DNA of 64,000 bases from Streptomyces capitiformicae (GCF_002214185.1 NZ_CP022161.1:6827486-6891485); one strand, 5' to 3'. Positions 8,477 to 18,041 are shown, numbered from the stretch's first letter. Notes: generated by a model not told the origin, from the letters alone. Translations and numbers: made by a program.

Positions 8477-9184
8477 GTGGTCGCGTATGGAGCGGAGCAG
8501 CGGGTACGCGTTCCGGCCCTTCGGGCCGGCTGGCTGAGGCAGACGTTCGTCCACTGGGCCTTCCCGCCGGACAAGGTCCAGGCGCTGCTTCCCGGGGAAC
8601 TGGTGGTGGACGAGTACGACGGTGCCGCCTGGGTGGGTTTCACCCCCTTCGTCATGGCGGATGTGCGCCTTCCCGGCGTGCCCGCCCTGGTCCCCGGGCT
8701 TCCGACGTTCGCGGAGACCAACCTGCGGACCTACGTCCGGCATCGGGACGGGAGGGACGGGCTGTGGTTTCTGTCGATCGAGGTGGCCTGCCCGCTGATG
8801 CTCGCGGCCCGGGCCGTCGGCGCGCCGTGCAACCCGGGCACGCTGAGCGTCTCCGCGAAGGGGGACGCCGTTTCGTACACGGGCTCCAGATGGGTCGGCG
8901 ACGCCTCCTACCGACTGATCGTCCGGCCCGGTGATCCGATCACGCCCACCGAGCGGGACGTCTGGCTGACCTCGCGCTGGCGCGCGTACACACGTCGGCT
9001 CGGCATGATCTGGCAGACGCCGGTCGAGCACGAGCCCTGGCCGCTGAGGGACGCCGCCGTCGACGTACTCGACGAGACGCTCACCACCGCGGCCGGCCTT
9101 CCCGCGCCCACGGCCGAGCCCGTGGCGCACTTCTCGGAAGGAGTCAGACATGTGCGGCTCGGGCTCACCCGACCAGGGGCGTAA
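8477..9184 (+). CDS. DUF2071 (YqjF-like) protein
   Basis: This protein belongs to the DUF2071/YqjF family, whose biochemical role is unknown. The typical pattern is visible: a start region with WLRQTFVHW, then VDEYDGAAWVGFTPF, and a proline-rich C-terminal end. GTG 8477 is chosen because GGGGGA lies upstream at a workable distance; a TTG at 8438 would add 13 residues but lacks a ribosome site. The gene ends 20 bases inside the convergent CBS-domain gene, so the two 3' ends overlap. No operon partner is evident. Confidence 0.75.
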   Translation: MVAYGAEQRVRVPALRAGWLRQTFVHWAFPPDKVQALLPGELVVDEYDGAAWVGFTPFVMADVRLPGVPALVPGLPTFAETNLRTYVRHRDGRDGLWFLSIEVACPLMLAARAVGAPCNPGTLSVSAKGDAVSYTGSRWVGDASYRLIVRPGDPITPTERDVWLTSRWRAYTRRLGMIWQTPVEHEPWPLRDAAVDVLDETLTTAAGLPAPTAEPVAHFSEGVRHVRLGLTRPGA

Positions 9185-9899
9185 GCCGGAGCCTTCCTGA
9201 CACCGGATCGGGAGCAAGGGGATGAGCCGGAAGGGCCGCCCTACCGGACGGCGCCCGCCGCGGCTGCGCTTCGACGGCTGGATCGCGGGCATCGGCACTT
9301 CGTCCGGGACGCGCCTCGTGCACCGGTACCAGAGAGGTGTCCCGGACCCGGCCGCCGAGCAGCACGACGCCGTCCCGTACGGCCACCCGGACGGCGGAGC
9401 CCGGGGAGGGGAAGAGGTAGGCGACGACCTCGCGCCGGACCTCCTCGGCGATCTCCTCGTCGGCGCGGAGGAAGACCTTCAGCAGGTCCGCGCGGCTGAC
9501 GACGCCCTCCAGCATTCCGCCCGCGTCCACCACCACAAGCCGCTTGACCTTGGCCCGGGCCATCGTTCGGGCGGCCTGGGCGAGCGTTGCGTCCGGCCGT
9601 ACCGTGAGCGCGGGGGAGGTCATCAGCTCCTCGGCGGTCACCGCGCCGGCTTTCGACAGGTCCGCCAGGCGCCGCAGCTGGGTGTACCGGTCGGGGTCGC
9701 TGTCGCGGAACTCCTCCTTGGGGAGCAGGTCGGCCTCTGAGACGATGCCGACCACACGGCCCCCTTCCTCGACCACGGGCACGGCGCTGATCCTCCTGTC
9801 CCGCATCAGCTGGATGATCTCCTTGAAGGCCGTCCCACGACCGACTGTCGCGACCGTGCGGGTCATGACGTCGCCGACGATGTGCGGTGTGCCGTGCAT
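9165..9899 (-). CDS. CBS-CBS protein with damaged BON domain
   Basis: This protein has two CBS motifs (about residues 10-65 and 95-150) forming a Bateman module that in related proteins binds adenine nucleotides, followed by the start of a BON domain. The pattern matches five other CBS-CBS-BON genes in the window. Unlike them, the C-terminus loses the conserved AVEGVVDV segment after TSLVPV and continues as about 50 Arg/Pro-rich residues that overlap the opposite gene, so the BON domain looks frameshifted or replaced. The ATG at 9899 is preceded by GAGGAG at five bases; a GTG six bases earlier is less likely. It probably senses cellular energy state, by analogy. Confidence 0.8.
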   Translation of the reverse strand: MHGTPHIVGDVMTRTVATVGRGTAFKEIIQLMRDRRISAVPVVEEGGRVVGIVSEADLLPKEEFRDSDPDRYTQLRRLADLSKAGAVTAEELMTSPALTVRPDATLAQAARTMARAKVKRLVVVDAGGMLEGVVSRADLLKVFLRADEEIAEEVRREVVAYLFPSPGSAVRVAVRDGVVLLGGRVRDTSLVPVHEARPGRSADARDPAVEAQPRRAPSGRAALPAHPLAPDPVSGRLRLTPLVG

Positions 9900-9940
9900 G
9901 AGCACTCCTCAATGGTCCGTGCGGGGGAGGGCCGGCGGGT

Positions 9941-10405
9941 TCAGCCGACGCTGCCGGCGCCGTAGGGGGCGTACAGGTCCAGTAGCCGGGTCCGTGCGGC
10001 CTGGAGACGATGGGCGAGCACCTCACCGACCCACAGGCCGACGGCCTGGCCCAGGGCTGGGTCGTCCTGGCACATCAGACGGACGGCCGTGGCGTCGAAC
10101 TCGTACGCCCGCACCGGCGTCACCGCCTCGGAACCCAGGTGCCAGACGTGCGGGGGGAACAGCCAGGACCAGCCGACGAGCTCGTTGTGCCGGAGCGTCT
10201 CGATGACGGCCGGCCGGCGGCCCGGCACACGCATGTCGAGTTCGACCGTGCCCGTGCGGGTGATCCAGAAACGGTCGGCACGGCCTCCCTCCTCGAACAG
10301 TCGCGTCCCCTGCGGGAACGCCACCTCACGGGCGACACGCATCAGCCTCTGCCGATGCTCGGCGGGCAGTGCCCGCAGCATGCTGGGCGTGGGTGTGGTG
10401 ATCAT
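9941..10405 (-). CDS. cyclic nucleotide-binding domain protein without HTH
   Basis: The 154-residue protein is a stand-alone Crp-type cNMP-binding beta barrel: GTRLFEEGGRADRFWITRTG is the typical first half and the ELVGWSWLFPP strand follows. The DNA-binding HTH of Crp/Fnr regulators is absent, so it is a sensor or partner protein and not a transcription factor. GGAGGC lies six bases before the ATG. It sits 42 bases upstream of the CBS gene on the same strand, so the two nucleotide sensors are probably co-transcribed, behind a DosR-like palindrome 70 bases upstream. The ligand is unknown. Confidence 0.82.
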   Translation of the reverse strand: MITTPTPSMLRALPAEHRQRLMRVAREVAFPQGTRLFEEGGRADRFWITRTGTVELDMRVPGRRPAVIETLRHNELVGWSWLFPPHVWHLGSEAVTPVRAYEFDATAVRLMCQDDPALGQAVGLWVGEVLAHRLQAARTRLLDLYAPYGAGSVG

Positions 10406-10474
10406 GGCGTGCCTCCAGACGGTCTACCGGAACTGCCATGGCCAGCCTGTGTTCCGCCGCTCCCCGCCCGCCAT

Positions 10475-10488
10475 GGGCCGTCCGGCCC
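10475..10488. promoter_or_regulatory. DosR/OsdR-like 14-bp palindrome
   Basis: GGGCCGTCCGGCCC is a near-perfect inverted repeat with the 14-bp geometry of mycobacterial DosR boxes (GGGACTNNAGTCCC). It lies between the divergent cNMP-domain gene and the small membrane-protein gene and could serve either. It is the first of a series of such sites across the 10-44 kb island. Confidence 0.5.
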
Positions 10489-10602
10489 CCGACTGGGGCC
10501 ACTCGGCGCGGCGGACAAGCCTTCCGGCACCCTGCGGCGGCACCGGCCCCGCTGTTCGATGAAGGCATGGGACGACTCACCCGACAGAGGGGGACGAGCA
10601 CC

Positions 10603-10872
10603 GTGGGTACCTCACTGACTCCCGACTTCTGGCGGCTGTTCGCCGTACTCCTGGTCGTAGCCGCGACGCTCACGTTCGTGTTGAGCGCCGTGCTCGACGC
10701 ACTGTTCGTACGGCGACTGCGGCGGCGGCAGGACCGACAGCTCACCGCCCGCGCGAACCGGCCTCCGGACCGGCCGTCCGACGCCCCTGCGGACCGCACA
10801 CCCGACCACCCGCACGTGGCGCGAGCGGACCGGGCCCCGCGCCCGCCCCGGCGGACGCCCGCGCACCGGTGA
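10603..10872 (+). CDS. small single-span membrane protein
   Basis: This 89-residue protein has one clear transmembrane segment (LFAVLLVVAATLTFVLSAVL) near residues 10-30, then a short basic stretch (RRLRRRQDR) and a long Arg/Pro/Asp-rich tail. The charge pattern suggests the tail is cytoplasmic. GTG 10603 is preferred because AGAGGGGGA lies about eight bases upstream; ATG 10567 is an in-frame alternative. I do not recognise the family. It lies between two DosR-like palindromes upstream of pflB, so it may share hypoxic control. Confidence 0.5.
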   Translation: MGTSLTPDFWRLFAVLLVVAATLTFVLSAVLDALFVRRLRRRQDRQLTARANRPPDRPSDAPADRTPDHPHVARADRAPRPPRRTPAHR

Positions 10873-11103
10873 CGGGCGAGTTCGGCCGTCCGGGACCACA
10901 GCGACCGGGCAGTCGCCGCCGTCGTCTCCGCCATCGACATGCTCGACGGCTGCACCGTGTTGTGCGCCGAGACGCCGTACGCCGCGCCGGGACGGTCTCT
11001 GCCCTTGTTCCTCCGCCCGGCTGCGCGCCGAGAGCGGCGTCCCGGCCCCCGGCGCCGTCGCCTCGACCCCACACGTGACAGGACGACGGACCGGCGGGGC
11101 TCC

Positions 11104-11141
11104 GGGCCGCCCGGCCCCAGAGGATCAGGGTCCAACGGCCC
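11104..11141. promoter_or_regulatory. two DosR/OsdR-like palindromes upstream of pflB
   Basis: Two 14-bp palindromes, GGGCCGCCCGGCCC (11104-11117) and GGGTCCAACGGCCC (11128-11141), lie 24 bp apart centre to centre, about 100 bases before the pflB start. Paired sites about two helical turns apart suit a dimeric NarL-family regulator binding cooperatively. The rest of the 360-base gap before pflB contains no gene I can support. Confidence 0.5.
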
Positions 11142-11234
11142 GATCCCGGCGCCCCTCGGCACTCGCCCCGACCTGGGCGAGCGACAAGCATCCGAAGTGC
11201 AGGCAAGCGCGACGAACCGAGGAGAGGACCGGCG

Positions 11235-13493
11235 ATGACCGCGACCACGACCGTGGGCAGCCGAACGACCGACGCCTGGCGGGACTTCGCCGGGACGCAC
11301 TGGCGCGAGCACGTCGATGTTCGTGACTTCATCCAGGCCAACTACACCCCGTACGAGGGCGACGCCGGCTTCCTGAGCGGTCCGACGGACCGTACCCGCG
11401 CCGTCTGGGGGAAGATCGTCGCGCTGTGCCGCGAGGAGCGGAGCAGGGGCATCCTCGATGTCGACACCGCGACCCCCTCGACGATCACCTCGCACGCGCC
11501 CGGGTACATCGACCGCGACCGCGAGCTGATCGTCGGCCTGCAGACGGACGCGCCGCTCAAGCGCGCGATCATGCCGAACGGCGGGCTGCGGATGGTGGAG
11601 AACGGCCTGCGCGCCTACGGCTACGAACCCGACCCGTTCGTCACCCGGGTCTTCGGCACCTACCGCAAGACCCACAACGACGGCGTCTTCGACGCCTACA
11701 CCCCCGGGATGCGGGCCGCCCGCAAGGCGGGCATCATCACCGGGCTCCCGGACGCCTACGGCCGAGGCCGCATCATCGGCGACTACCGGCGCGTGGCGCT
11801 GTACGGCACGGACCGGCTGACCGAGGCCAAGAAGGCCGAGCGGGCCCTGCTGGACGCCCGGCCCTCCACCGCCGACGTCATCCGGGACCGGGAGGAACTC
11901 ACCGAGCAGATCCGGGCGCTCGGCGAGCTGACCCGGATGGCCGCCGGCTACGGCTGCGACGTCTCCCGCCCCGCGACCACCGCCCACGAGGCCGTGCAGT
12001 GGCTCTACCTCGGCTATCTCGCCGCCGTGAAGGAACAGAACGGCGCCGCGATGTCCCTGGGCCGCACCTCGACCTTCCTCGACGTCTACCTCCAGCGGGA
12101 CCTGACGGACGGGCTTCTCGACGAGACCGGTGCCCAGGAGCTGATCGACGACTTCGTCATCAAGCTGCGGATCGTGCGCTTCCTGCGCACCCCCGAGTAC
12201 GACGCCCTGTTCTCCGGCGACCCCACCTGGGTGACGGAGTCGCTCGGCGGCATCGGCACCGACGGACGCACGCTCGTCACTCGCACGTCCTTCCGCTTCC
12301 TGCAGACGTTGTACAACCTGGGCCCCGCCCCCGAGCCGAACCTCACGGTGCTGTGGTCGCCGCGCCTGCCCGAGGGCTTCAAGCGGTTCTGCGCCCAGGT
12401 CTCCATCGACACCAGCGCCGTCCAGTACGAGTCCGACGAGCTGACGCGCCCGCGCACCGGCGACGACACGGCGATCGCCTGCTGTGTCTCGGCCATGGCG
12501 GTGGGCCGGCAGATGCAGTTCTTCGGGGCCCGGGTGAACCTCGCCAAGGCGCTGCTGTACGCGGTCAACGGCGGCCGGGACGAGATGACCGGCGAACAGG
12601 TCGCCCCCGCGGCGCCCCCGCTCACCGGGGAGTACCTGGACCACGAGGAGCTCTCGGCGGCGTACGACCGCGTCCTGGACTGGCTGGCCGGGACGTATGT
12701 CGACGCGCTGAACGTCATCCACTACATGCATGACAAGTACGCCTACGAGCGCGTCGAGATGGCGCTGCACGACCATCCGGTGCACCGCTTCATGGCCTGT
12801 GGCATCGCCGGCCTGTCGGTCGCCGTGGACAGCCTGTCGGCCGTCAAGTACGCGCGGGTGAAGGTGTTCCGGGACGCCACCGGCCTCGCCGTCGACTTCC
12901 GCACCGAGGGGGACTTCCCGACCTACGGCAACAACGACGACCGCGCCGACGACATCGCCGTCCACCTGGTCGAGTCGTTCATGGCGAAGGTGCGCGAACA
13001 CCCCACCTACCGGGACGCCGAACACACCCAGTCGGTCCTCACCATCACCTCCAACGTCGTCTACGGCAAGCACACCGGCAACACCCCCGACGGCCGCCGC
13101 GCCGGACAGCCCTTCGCGCCCGGCGCCAACCCCATGAACGGCCGCGACCGGCACGGCGTCGCCGCCTCGGCCCTGTCGGTCGCCAAGCTGCCGTACGAGC
13201 AGGCCCGCGACGGCATCTCGCTGACCACGACCATCACACCGGAGGGACTCGGCCACCGTCCCGAGGAACGCGCGGGCCATCTCGTTGGCATCCTCGACGC
13301 CTACATGGCCTCGGGCGGCTTCCACATGAACGTCAACGTCCTCGACCAGGCCACGCTCCAGGACGCGATGGAACACCCGGAGAAGTACCCCGACCTGACC
13401 GTGCGCGTCTCCGGGTATGCCGTCAACTTCGTCCGGCTGACCCGCGAGCAGCAGCTCGACGTCATCAGCCGCACCTTCCACGGATCGATGTGA
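11235..13493 (+). CDS. pflB: pyruvate formate-lyase (formate C-acetyltransferase)
   Basis: This is a glycyl-radical enzyme converting pyruvate and CoA to acetyl-CoA and formate without releasing NADH. The 752 residues match E. coli PflB (760). The adjacent catalytic cysteines are Cys416-Cys417 in [11 protein letters not shown], and the glycyl-radical site is Gly727 in RVSGYAVNF near the C-terminus. GAGGAGAGG precedes the ATG at a good distance. The stop overlaps the activase start (GTGA), so both are co-translated. PflB is inactivated by oxygen once activated, which makes its presence in a mainly aerobic mycelial genus notable; two DosR-like palindromes upstream suggest hypoxic induction. Every key residue I checked is present and no frameshift is seen. 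Confidence 0.96.
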   Translation: MTATTTVGSRTTDAWRDFAGTHWREHVDVRDFIQANYTPYEGDAGFLSGPTDRTRAVWGKIVALCREERSRGILDVDTATPSTITSHAPGYIDRDRELIVGLQTDAPLKRAIMPNGGLRMVENGLRAYGYEPDPFVTRVFGTYRKTHNDGVFDAYTPGMRAARKAGIITGLPDAYGRGRIIGDYRRVALYGTDRLTEAKKAERALLDARPSTADVIRDREELTEQIRALGELTRMAAGYGCDVSRPATTAHEAVQWLYLGYLAAVKEQNGAAMSLGRTSTFLDVYLQRDLTDGLLDETGAQELIDDFVIKLRIVRFLRTPEYDALFSGDPTWVTESLGGIGTDGRTLVTRTSFRFLQTLYNLGPAPEPNLTVLWSPRLPEGFKRFCAQVSIDTSAVQYESDELTRPRTGDDTAIACCVSAMAVGRQMQFFGARVNLAKALLYAVNGGRDEMTGEQVAPAAPPLTGEYLDHEELSAAYDRVLDWLAGTYVDALNVIHYMHDKYAYERVEMALHDHPVHRFMACGIAGLSVAVDSLSAVKYARVKVFRDATGLAVDFRTEGDFPTYGNNDDRADDIAVHLVESFMAKVREHPTYRDAEHTQSVLTITSNVVYGKHTGNTPDGRRAGQPFAPGANPMNGRDRHGVAASALSVAKLPYEQARDGISLTTTITPEGLGHRPEERAGHLVGILDAYMASGGFHMNVNVLDQATLQDAMEHPEKYPDLTVRVSGYAVNFVRLTREQQLDVISRTFHGSM

Positions 13494-14242
13494 GCCGGAT
13501 GGCCGAGGGCCGGAGGGTCAAGGGCCGGATCCACTCCTGGGACCTGTCCACCGGCGTGGACGGTCCCGGGACCCGGTTCGTCCTGTTCGTCGCCGGCTGC
13601 CCGCTGCGCTGCCTGTACTGCGCCAACCCCGACACCTGGCACATGCGCGACGGGAAGGAGACGACGGTCGACGAGGTGATGGCCGAGATCGAGAAGTACC
13701 GCGCCTTCCTCACCACGGCGGGCGGGGGAGTCACCGTCACGGGCGGTGAACCGCTCCTCCAGTCAGGATTCACCGGCGAGATCCTGCGCCGCTGCAAGGA
13801 GCTGGGACTGCACACCGCCCTGGACACCTCGGGCTTCCTCGGCGTGCGGGCCACCGACGAACTCCTCGGTGACACGGACCTCGTACTGCTGGACATCAAG
13901 TCCTTCGACGTGAACACCTACCGGCGGCTGACCGGCGGCGAACTGGGCCCCACCCTGAACTTCGCCACCCGCCTCGACCGGCTCGGCATCCCCATGTGGA
14001 TCAGATATGTCCTGGTTCCCGGCTGGACGGACGACGAGGAGTCCGTCGGGGGACTGGCCCGCTTCGTGGCGGGCCTGGGCGCGGTCGACCGCGTGGACGT
14101 CCTGCCGTTCCACAAGCTGGGCGCCGCGAAGTACGAGGCCCTCGGGCTGCCGTTCCCGCTGCTCGACACTCCCTGTCCCGATGCGGAACTGACCCACCGG
14201 GTCCGTGAACGGTTCAGGAAGCAGGGTGTGTCCGCCTACTGA
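13490..14242 (+). CDS. pflA: pyruvate formate-lyase activating enzyme
   Basis: This radical-SAM enzyme places the glycyl radical on PflB using a [4Fe-4S] cluster and S-adenosylmethionine, with reducing power probably from a flavodoxin or ferredoxin. The 250 residues carry the cluster motif CPLRCLYC (Cys37, Cys41, Cys44). There is no extra ferredoxin insert, so it is a true PflA and not a glycerol dehydratase-type activase. The GTG start overlaps the pflB stop by four bases. A flavodoxin-domain gene at 41.9 kb in the same island is a conceivable electron donor. Its 3' end directly abuts the convergent SulP gene. Confidence 0.95.
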   Translation: MSRMAEGRRVKGRIHSWDLSTGVDGPGTRFVLFVAGCPLRCLYCANPDTWHMRDGKETTVDEVMAEIEKYRAFLTTAGGGVTVTGGEPLLQSGFTGEILRRCKELGLHTALDTSGFLGVRATDELLGDTDLVLLDIKSFDVNTYRRLTGGELGPTLNFATRLDRLGIPMWIRYVLVPGWTDDEESVGGLARFVAGLGAVDRVDVLPFHKLGAAKYEALGLPFPLLDTPCPDAELTHRVRERFRKQGVSAY

Positions 14243-16009
14243 TCACGATGTGTCCGCCGGCTGATCCCGTCGCCAGGTCAGGTACGCGGCCACAGCCGTC
14301 GGCAGGGTGGGGAAGACGCGGTCCGGGCCGACGGAGTCGGCGAGGCCGTACGCCTTCAGCTCGTCCAGGAGGTCCTGCTTGACACGGGCGAGAGCGAACA
14401 CGACGCCACGGCGGGTGAGTTCGCGGCGGAGTTCGTCGAGGGCGTCGAGAGCGGTGATGTCGACCTCGACGTTCGCCTCGGTGTTGAGGACGAACCAGTG
14501 GACGTCAGTGGTCTGCGCATCGACGGCGGCCAGGGCACGGCGCCGGAAGTCCTCGGCGTTGGCGAAGAACAGCGGGGAGTCGTAGCGGTAGACGAGCAGG
14601 CCGGGGATCGTGCGGGCCGCCGGGTAGTCGTCGACGTCGTGCATGCCCGCCACCCCGGGCACCAGCCCCTCCACGGCGTCGTGCGGCCGGGCCACCCGCG
14701 TCAGCAGCTCCGCCACCGACAGGCCCACGGCGACCAGCACGCCGTACAGGATGTCCAGGGCGAGCACACCGGCCAGACAACCGAGGGCGAGCAGCAATTC
14801 GCGGCGGCGGAACGCGGCCAGCCGGCGGAAACCGGCGAGGTCGACCATGCGGACCGCGGCGTAGAGGACGAGCGCGCCGAGCACCGCGGAGGGCGTGCGC
14901 GTGAGCAGCGGACTGAGGAAGAGCAGGACCGCGAGGACCACGGCTCCCGCGACCAGGGAGTACGCCTGACTCCCCGCGCCCGCCGAGGAGGCGAGCGCGG
15001 TCCTGCTGGCGCTGCTGCTCACCGGGAACCCGTGCACGGCGCCCGCGCCCAGGTTGGCCGCGCCGAGCGCCAGGAATTCCTGGTCGGCGTCCAGAGCGGG
15101 CCCTTCGCCGCGGGGGCCGTCGAAGGCCCGGGCGGTCAGGATGAAGTCCGTGTACGCGACCAGCAGGACGCCCAGCGCCGGCAGGACCAGTGCGGGCAGC
15201 TCGCCCAGGTCCGGCACGGCGAGGCCCGGCAGCCCCGAGGGCACCTCGCCGATCACCGTGATGCCGTACCGGTCGTCGAGGCCGAAGGCCGCCACGGCCG
15301 CCGTACCGAGGACGACGGCCAGCAGAGGGCCGGGCACCGCGCGGAAGCGCGCCACCGCGAAGAGGAGCACGAGCACCGCCGCGGAGAACAGGACGGTGGG
15401 CAGGTGCGCGTCGGGCAGGTTGCCGAAGAAGGACCACAGCTGGGCGAAGAACGCCGAGCCGGTCGTGTCCACCCCGGTGAGCTTGGGCAGCTGATCCACC
15501 GTCATGATCAGGGCTACGCCCGCCAGATAGCCGATGAGCACCGGCCGGGAGAGCAGGTCCGCGAGGAAACCCAGGCGCACCGCGCGCGCCAGCAGACACA
15601 GCAGCCCGACCGTCACCGCGAGGGTGGCGGCCAGCGTGGCGTAGCGCTCCGGGTCCCCCGCGGCGAGCGGGGCGACCACCGTGGCCGTCATCAGGGCGGT
15701 CGTGGACTCGGGGCCGACCGACAGCAGCCGCGAGGAGCCGAACAACGCGTACAGCGCCAGGGCGGGGAGGATCGCCCACAACCCCGCGACCGGTGGCAGT
15801 CCGGCCACCCCGGCGTATGCCATGACCTGCGGCACGAGATAGGCGGCCACGGTCGCTCCGGCCACCAGGTCGCCCTTGAGCCAGGCGCGTCGGTACTCCG
15901 AGAGCGTGCCCAGACCAGGCGCCAGGCCGCGCCACCCCCGGCCGCGTCCGCCTCCGCGTCCGAGTCCGCCTCCGCCTCTGCCTCCGCCTTCGCCTCCGCC
16001 GAGCCTCAT
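14243..16009 (-). CDS. SulP-family anion transporter with STAS domain
   Basis: This 588-residue inner-membrane protein has about 11 hydrophobic segments between residues 35 and 420, including the SulP signature around SVGPESTTALMTA, and a C-terminal STAS domain from about 455 on. Family members move sulfate, bicarbonate or other anions, mostly by proton or sodium symport. I prefer ATG 16009 with a GGGG ribosome site; GTG 16060 would add 17 residues. The first 30 residues are an unusual Gly/Arg tract encoded by a CCTCCG-type repeat at about 15950-16000. It is divergent from the DoxX gene with a DosR-like palindrome between them, so hypoxic control is likely. The ion is not identifiable from sequence. 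Confidence 0.88.
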   Translation of the reverse strand: MRLGGGEGGGRGGGGLGRGGGRGRGWRGLAPGLGTLSEYRRAWLKGDLVAGATVAAYLVPQVMAYAGVAGLPPVAGLWAILPALALYALFGSSRLLSVGPESTTALMTATVVAPLAAGDPERYATLAATLAVTVGLLCLLARAVRLGFLADLLSRPVLIGYLAGVALIMTVDQLPKLTGVDTTGSAFFAQLWSFFGNLPDAHLPTVLFSAAVLVLLFAVARFRAVPGPLLAVVLGTAAVAAFGLDDRYGITVIGEVPSGLPGLAVPDLGELPALVLPALGVLLVAYTDFILTARAFDGPRGEGPALDADQEFLALGAANLGAGAVHGFPVSSSASRTALASSAGAGSQAYSLVAGAVVLAVLLFLSPLLTRTPSAVLGALVLYAAVRMVDLAGFRRLAAFRRRELLLALGCLAGVLALDILYGVLVAVGLSVAELLTRVARPHDAVEGLVPGVAGMHDVDDYPAARTIPGLLVYRYDSPLFFANAEDFRRRALAAVDAQTTDVHWFVLNTEANVEVDITALDALDELRRELTRRGVVFALARVKQDLLDELKAYGLADSVGPDRVFPTLPTAVAAYLTWRRDQPADTS

Positions 16010-16113
16010 GCGCCCCCCTTCGCCGTTGCCCACAGGGCCCTCCCGCGCAGGTCCGGCCACGAGACGCCGCTCGTGCCCCTTGGCATCTTGTCGCCCAACA
16101 GCCCCTGCGGACA

Positions 16114-16127
16114 GGGCCGTTCAGCCC
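16114..16127. promoter_or_regulatory. DosR/OsdR-like 14-bp palindrome
   Basis: GGGCCGTTCAGCCC lies in the divergent gap between the SulP and DoxX genes, 96 bases before the DoxX start. An identical 14-mer occurs at 28036-28049 before an alcohol dehydrogenase gene, which supports it being a real operator and not GC-rich background. Confidence 0.55.
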
Positions 16128-16223
16128 CACAACCGCAGACCTTCGGCATCCGGCGCGCTTCGGCGACCCCGGCGAGAGTGAGGGCATCACACAACGTCCC
16201 GACCGTCTCCGAAAGGACCCATC

Positions 16224-16853
16224 ATGGCCGTGCACGAGCACCCTCACCGGAGTCCGGGTTTCCACCTGCCGTCCTTCCGCGGGCGGCGGACCGCCTCGCC
16301 GGCTGAGCCCACCCTGTCGGAGGCGACCGGCACCCACGCGGTGGCTGCCTACCCCCTCGCCTCCCTGCGTCTGCTCACCGGATTCGTCTTCCTGTGGGCG
16401 TTCCTCGACAAGACCTTCGGCCTCGGCTACGCCACCCAGTCCGGCAAGGGCTGGATCGACGGCGGCTCGCCGACGAAGGGCTTCCTCGGCTCCGTCGCCG
16501 TCGGGCCGATGGAGTCCACCTTCCACTCCTGGGCGGGAGACACCTGGGCCGACTGGCTGTTCATGCTCGGTCTGCTCGGTATCGGGCTCGCCCTCACCGC
16601 CGGTGTGGCGCTGCGGCTCACCGCTTTCGCCGGCACCGTGATGATGGCGCTGATGTGGGTCGCCGAGTGGCCGCCCGCCCAGCATCTCTCCGACGGTTCG
16701 CCCAGCATGTCGACGAACCCGTTCGCGGAGTACCACGGGGTCTACGCCGTCGTGCTGATCGTCCTCGCCGCCACGGCCGCCGGGGACACCCTTGGCCTCG
16801 GCAGGCTCTGGGCGAGGCTTCCTCTGGTGCGCCGCAGCCCCTGGTTGCGTTGA
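16224..16853 (+). CDS. DoxX-family membrane protein
   Basis: This 209-residue protein has four hydrophobic helices after a roughly 45-residue polar N-terminus: LRLLTGFVFLWAFLDKTFG, then WLFMLGLLGIGLALTAGV, AFAGTVMMALMWVAEW and VYAVVLIVLAATAAGD. It belongs to the DoxX/DoxD group, linked in other organisms to thiosulfate:quinone oxidoreductase or to membrane redox complexes with superoxide dismutase. The length and the large loop after the first helix resemble the DoxD-like subtype. Its substrate here is unknown. It is flanked by DosR-like palindromes on both sides. Confidence 0.85.
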   Translation: MAVHEHPHRSPGFHLPSFRGRRTASPAEPTLSEATGTHAVAAYPLASLRLLTGFVFLWAFLDKTFGLGYATQSGKGWIDGGSPTKGFLGSVAVGPMESTFHSWAGDTWADWLFMLGLLGIGLALTAGVALRLTAFAGTVMMALMWVAEWPPAQHLSDGSPSMSTNPFAEYHGVYAVVLIVLAATAAGDTLGLGRLWARLPLVRRSPWLR

Positions 16854-16909
16854 CCGTGGGAGGGGCGGCGGGCCCGACGGGGTCCGCCGCCCCACGACAA
16901 CGCCGGACA

Positions 16910-16943
16910 GGGCCTGTCGGCCCCGGGCAGGGACCTGCGGCCC
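16910..16943. promoter_or_regulatory. tandem DosR/OsdR-like palindromes upstream of USP operon
   Basis: GGGCCTGTCGGCCC (16910-16923) and GGGACCTGCGGCCC (16930-16943) are spaced exactly 20 bp apart, centre to centre. The same pairing, with the same second 14-mer, occurs at 36225-36258. They lie about 200 bases before the USP-adhP-USP operon. The rest of the 280-base gap has no gene. Confidence 0.6.
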
Positions 16944-17135
16944 CTGCCGAGGGACCGGCCCAGGGAAGAAGCTCGATTCGGGAGCCCGGTTCACCGCCGG
17001 GGCCCGTTCCTGGGCCATGACCTGCGAGTCGGGGCCCGTCCGGGGCCCCGAGACCCAGGACTTCCCGACCCAGGGCCCGACTCGGCACTCCCGCTCAACC
17101 CTTTGATCAGTACCCCGACCCAAGAGGTGGAGATC

Positions 17136-18041
17136 ATGAACCGCACCGTCACCGTCGGTCTCGACGGCTCCCGTGAGAGCCGCGCGGCGGCCGAGTGGGC
17201 GGCCCGCGAGGCACGGCTGCTCGGCGTGCCGCTGAAGCTGGTCCATGTCTGGGAGCCCGTACCGGAGCCCATCGCGCAGGCACCGCTGCTCGGGGCGGAG
17301 ACCCATCAGCACTGGACCAAGCGAATTCCACGCGAGGCGGCCGAGGGCCTCCGGCTGCGCCACCCCGGCCTCGACGTGACCACCGAGCAAGCGTCCGGTC
17401 GGCCCTCCGAGGTGCTGGCGGACGCGGCGAAGGACGCCGAACTGCTGGTCCTCGGCTCCCGCGGCCTGAGCGGGATCGGCGGCTTCATGGTCGGCTCGGT
17501 CGGGCTGGCTGTCGTGGCGCACACCGAGCGGCCGGTCGTCCTGGTCCGCGCCGACGAAATGGCCGCGGACGAGCACGAGATGGACCCGGCCGGCATCCCC
17601 TCCGCCGCCACCCCGTTCCGGCCCGTCGTCCTCGGCCTCGACATCGAGAGCCCCGACGCGGAACTGGTCGAGTTCGCCTTCGCCGCGGCATCACGCCGCA
17701 ACACCTCCCTGCGGGTGGTGCACGGCTGGAACCCGCCCCCGTACTACGCCTACGGCCTCGCCGCAGACCTCGAACTCCACGGCGAACTCGCCCGCCGTGA
17801 GACCTCCGCGCTGACCGAGGCCCTGCGCCCGTGGCGCGAGAAGCACCCGAACGTCGAGGTCACCGAGGAGTCCCCCTACGGCACCCCCGGCAACCACCTC
17901 GTCGACGCCTCCCGCGAGGCCTCCCTGGTCGTCGTGGGCCGCCGCATCCGCCGCAACCCGTTCGGCGCCCACATCGGCCCCGTCACCCACGCCGTCCTGC
18001 ACCACTCCACCGCCCCCGTCGCCGTCGTCCCGCACCACTGA
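17136..18041 (+). CDS. universal stress protein, two Usp domains
   Basis: This 301-residue tandem UspA protein has domain 1 at about residues 1-140 and domain 2 at about 150-300. Domain 1 has the ATP-binding motif GSRGLSGIGGFMVGS (G-2X-G-9X-GS), so ATP binding is likely; domain 2 has the altered form GRRIRRNPFG. ATG 17136 is chosen because GAGGTGGAG precedes it; an upstream TTG is unlikely. It is the first gene of a three-gene operon with adhP (25-base gap) and another USP (11-base gap). Tandem USPs are hallmark members of DosR-type dormancy regulons, and paired palindromes lie upstream. Confidence 0.93.
   Translation: MNRTVTVGLDGSRESRAAAEWAAREARLLGVPLKLVHVWEPVPEPIAQAPLLGAETHQHWTKRIPREAAEGLRLRHPGLDVTTEQASGRPSEVLADAAKDAELLVLGSRGLSGIGGFMVGSVGLAVVAHTERPVVLVRADEMAADEHEMDPAGIPSAATPFRPVVLGLDIESPDAELVEFAFAAASRRNTSLRVVHGWNPPPYYAYGLAADLELHGELARRETSALTEALRPWREKHPNVEVTEESPYGTPGNHLVDASREASLVVVGRRIRRNPFGAHIGPVTHAVLHHSTAPVAVVPHH

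Noticed and set aside
10326..13481. A 1,051-codon open frame on the minus strand opposite pflB
   Set aside because: It is antisense to a fully conserved pflB with all catalytic residues. Its translation is low-complexity and resembles no protein. Long antisense frames are expected from third-position GC bias.
14505..17576. A 1,023-codon minus-strand frame over the SulP, DoxX and USP genes
   Set aside because: It overlaps three recognisable genes in other frames or strands, and its translation is Arg/Gly-rich without any domain.
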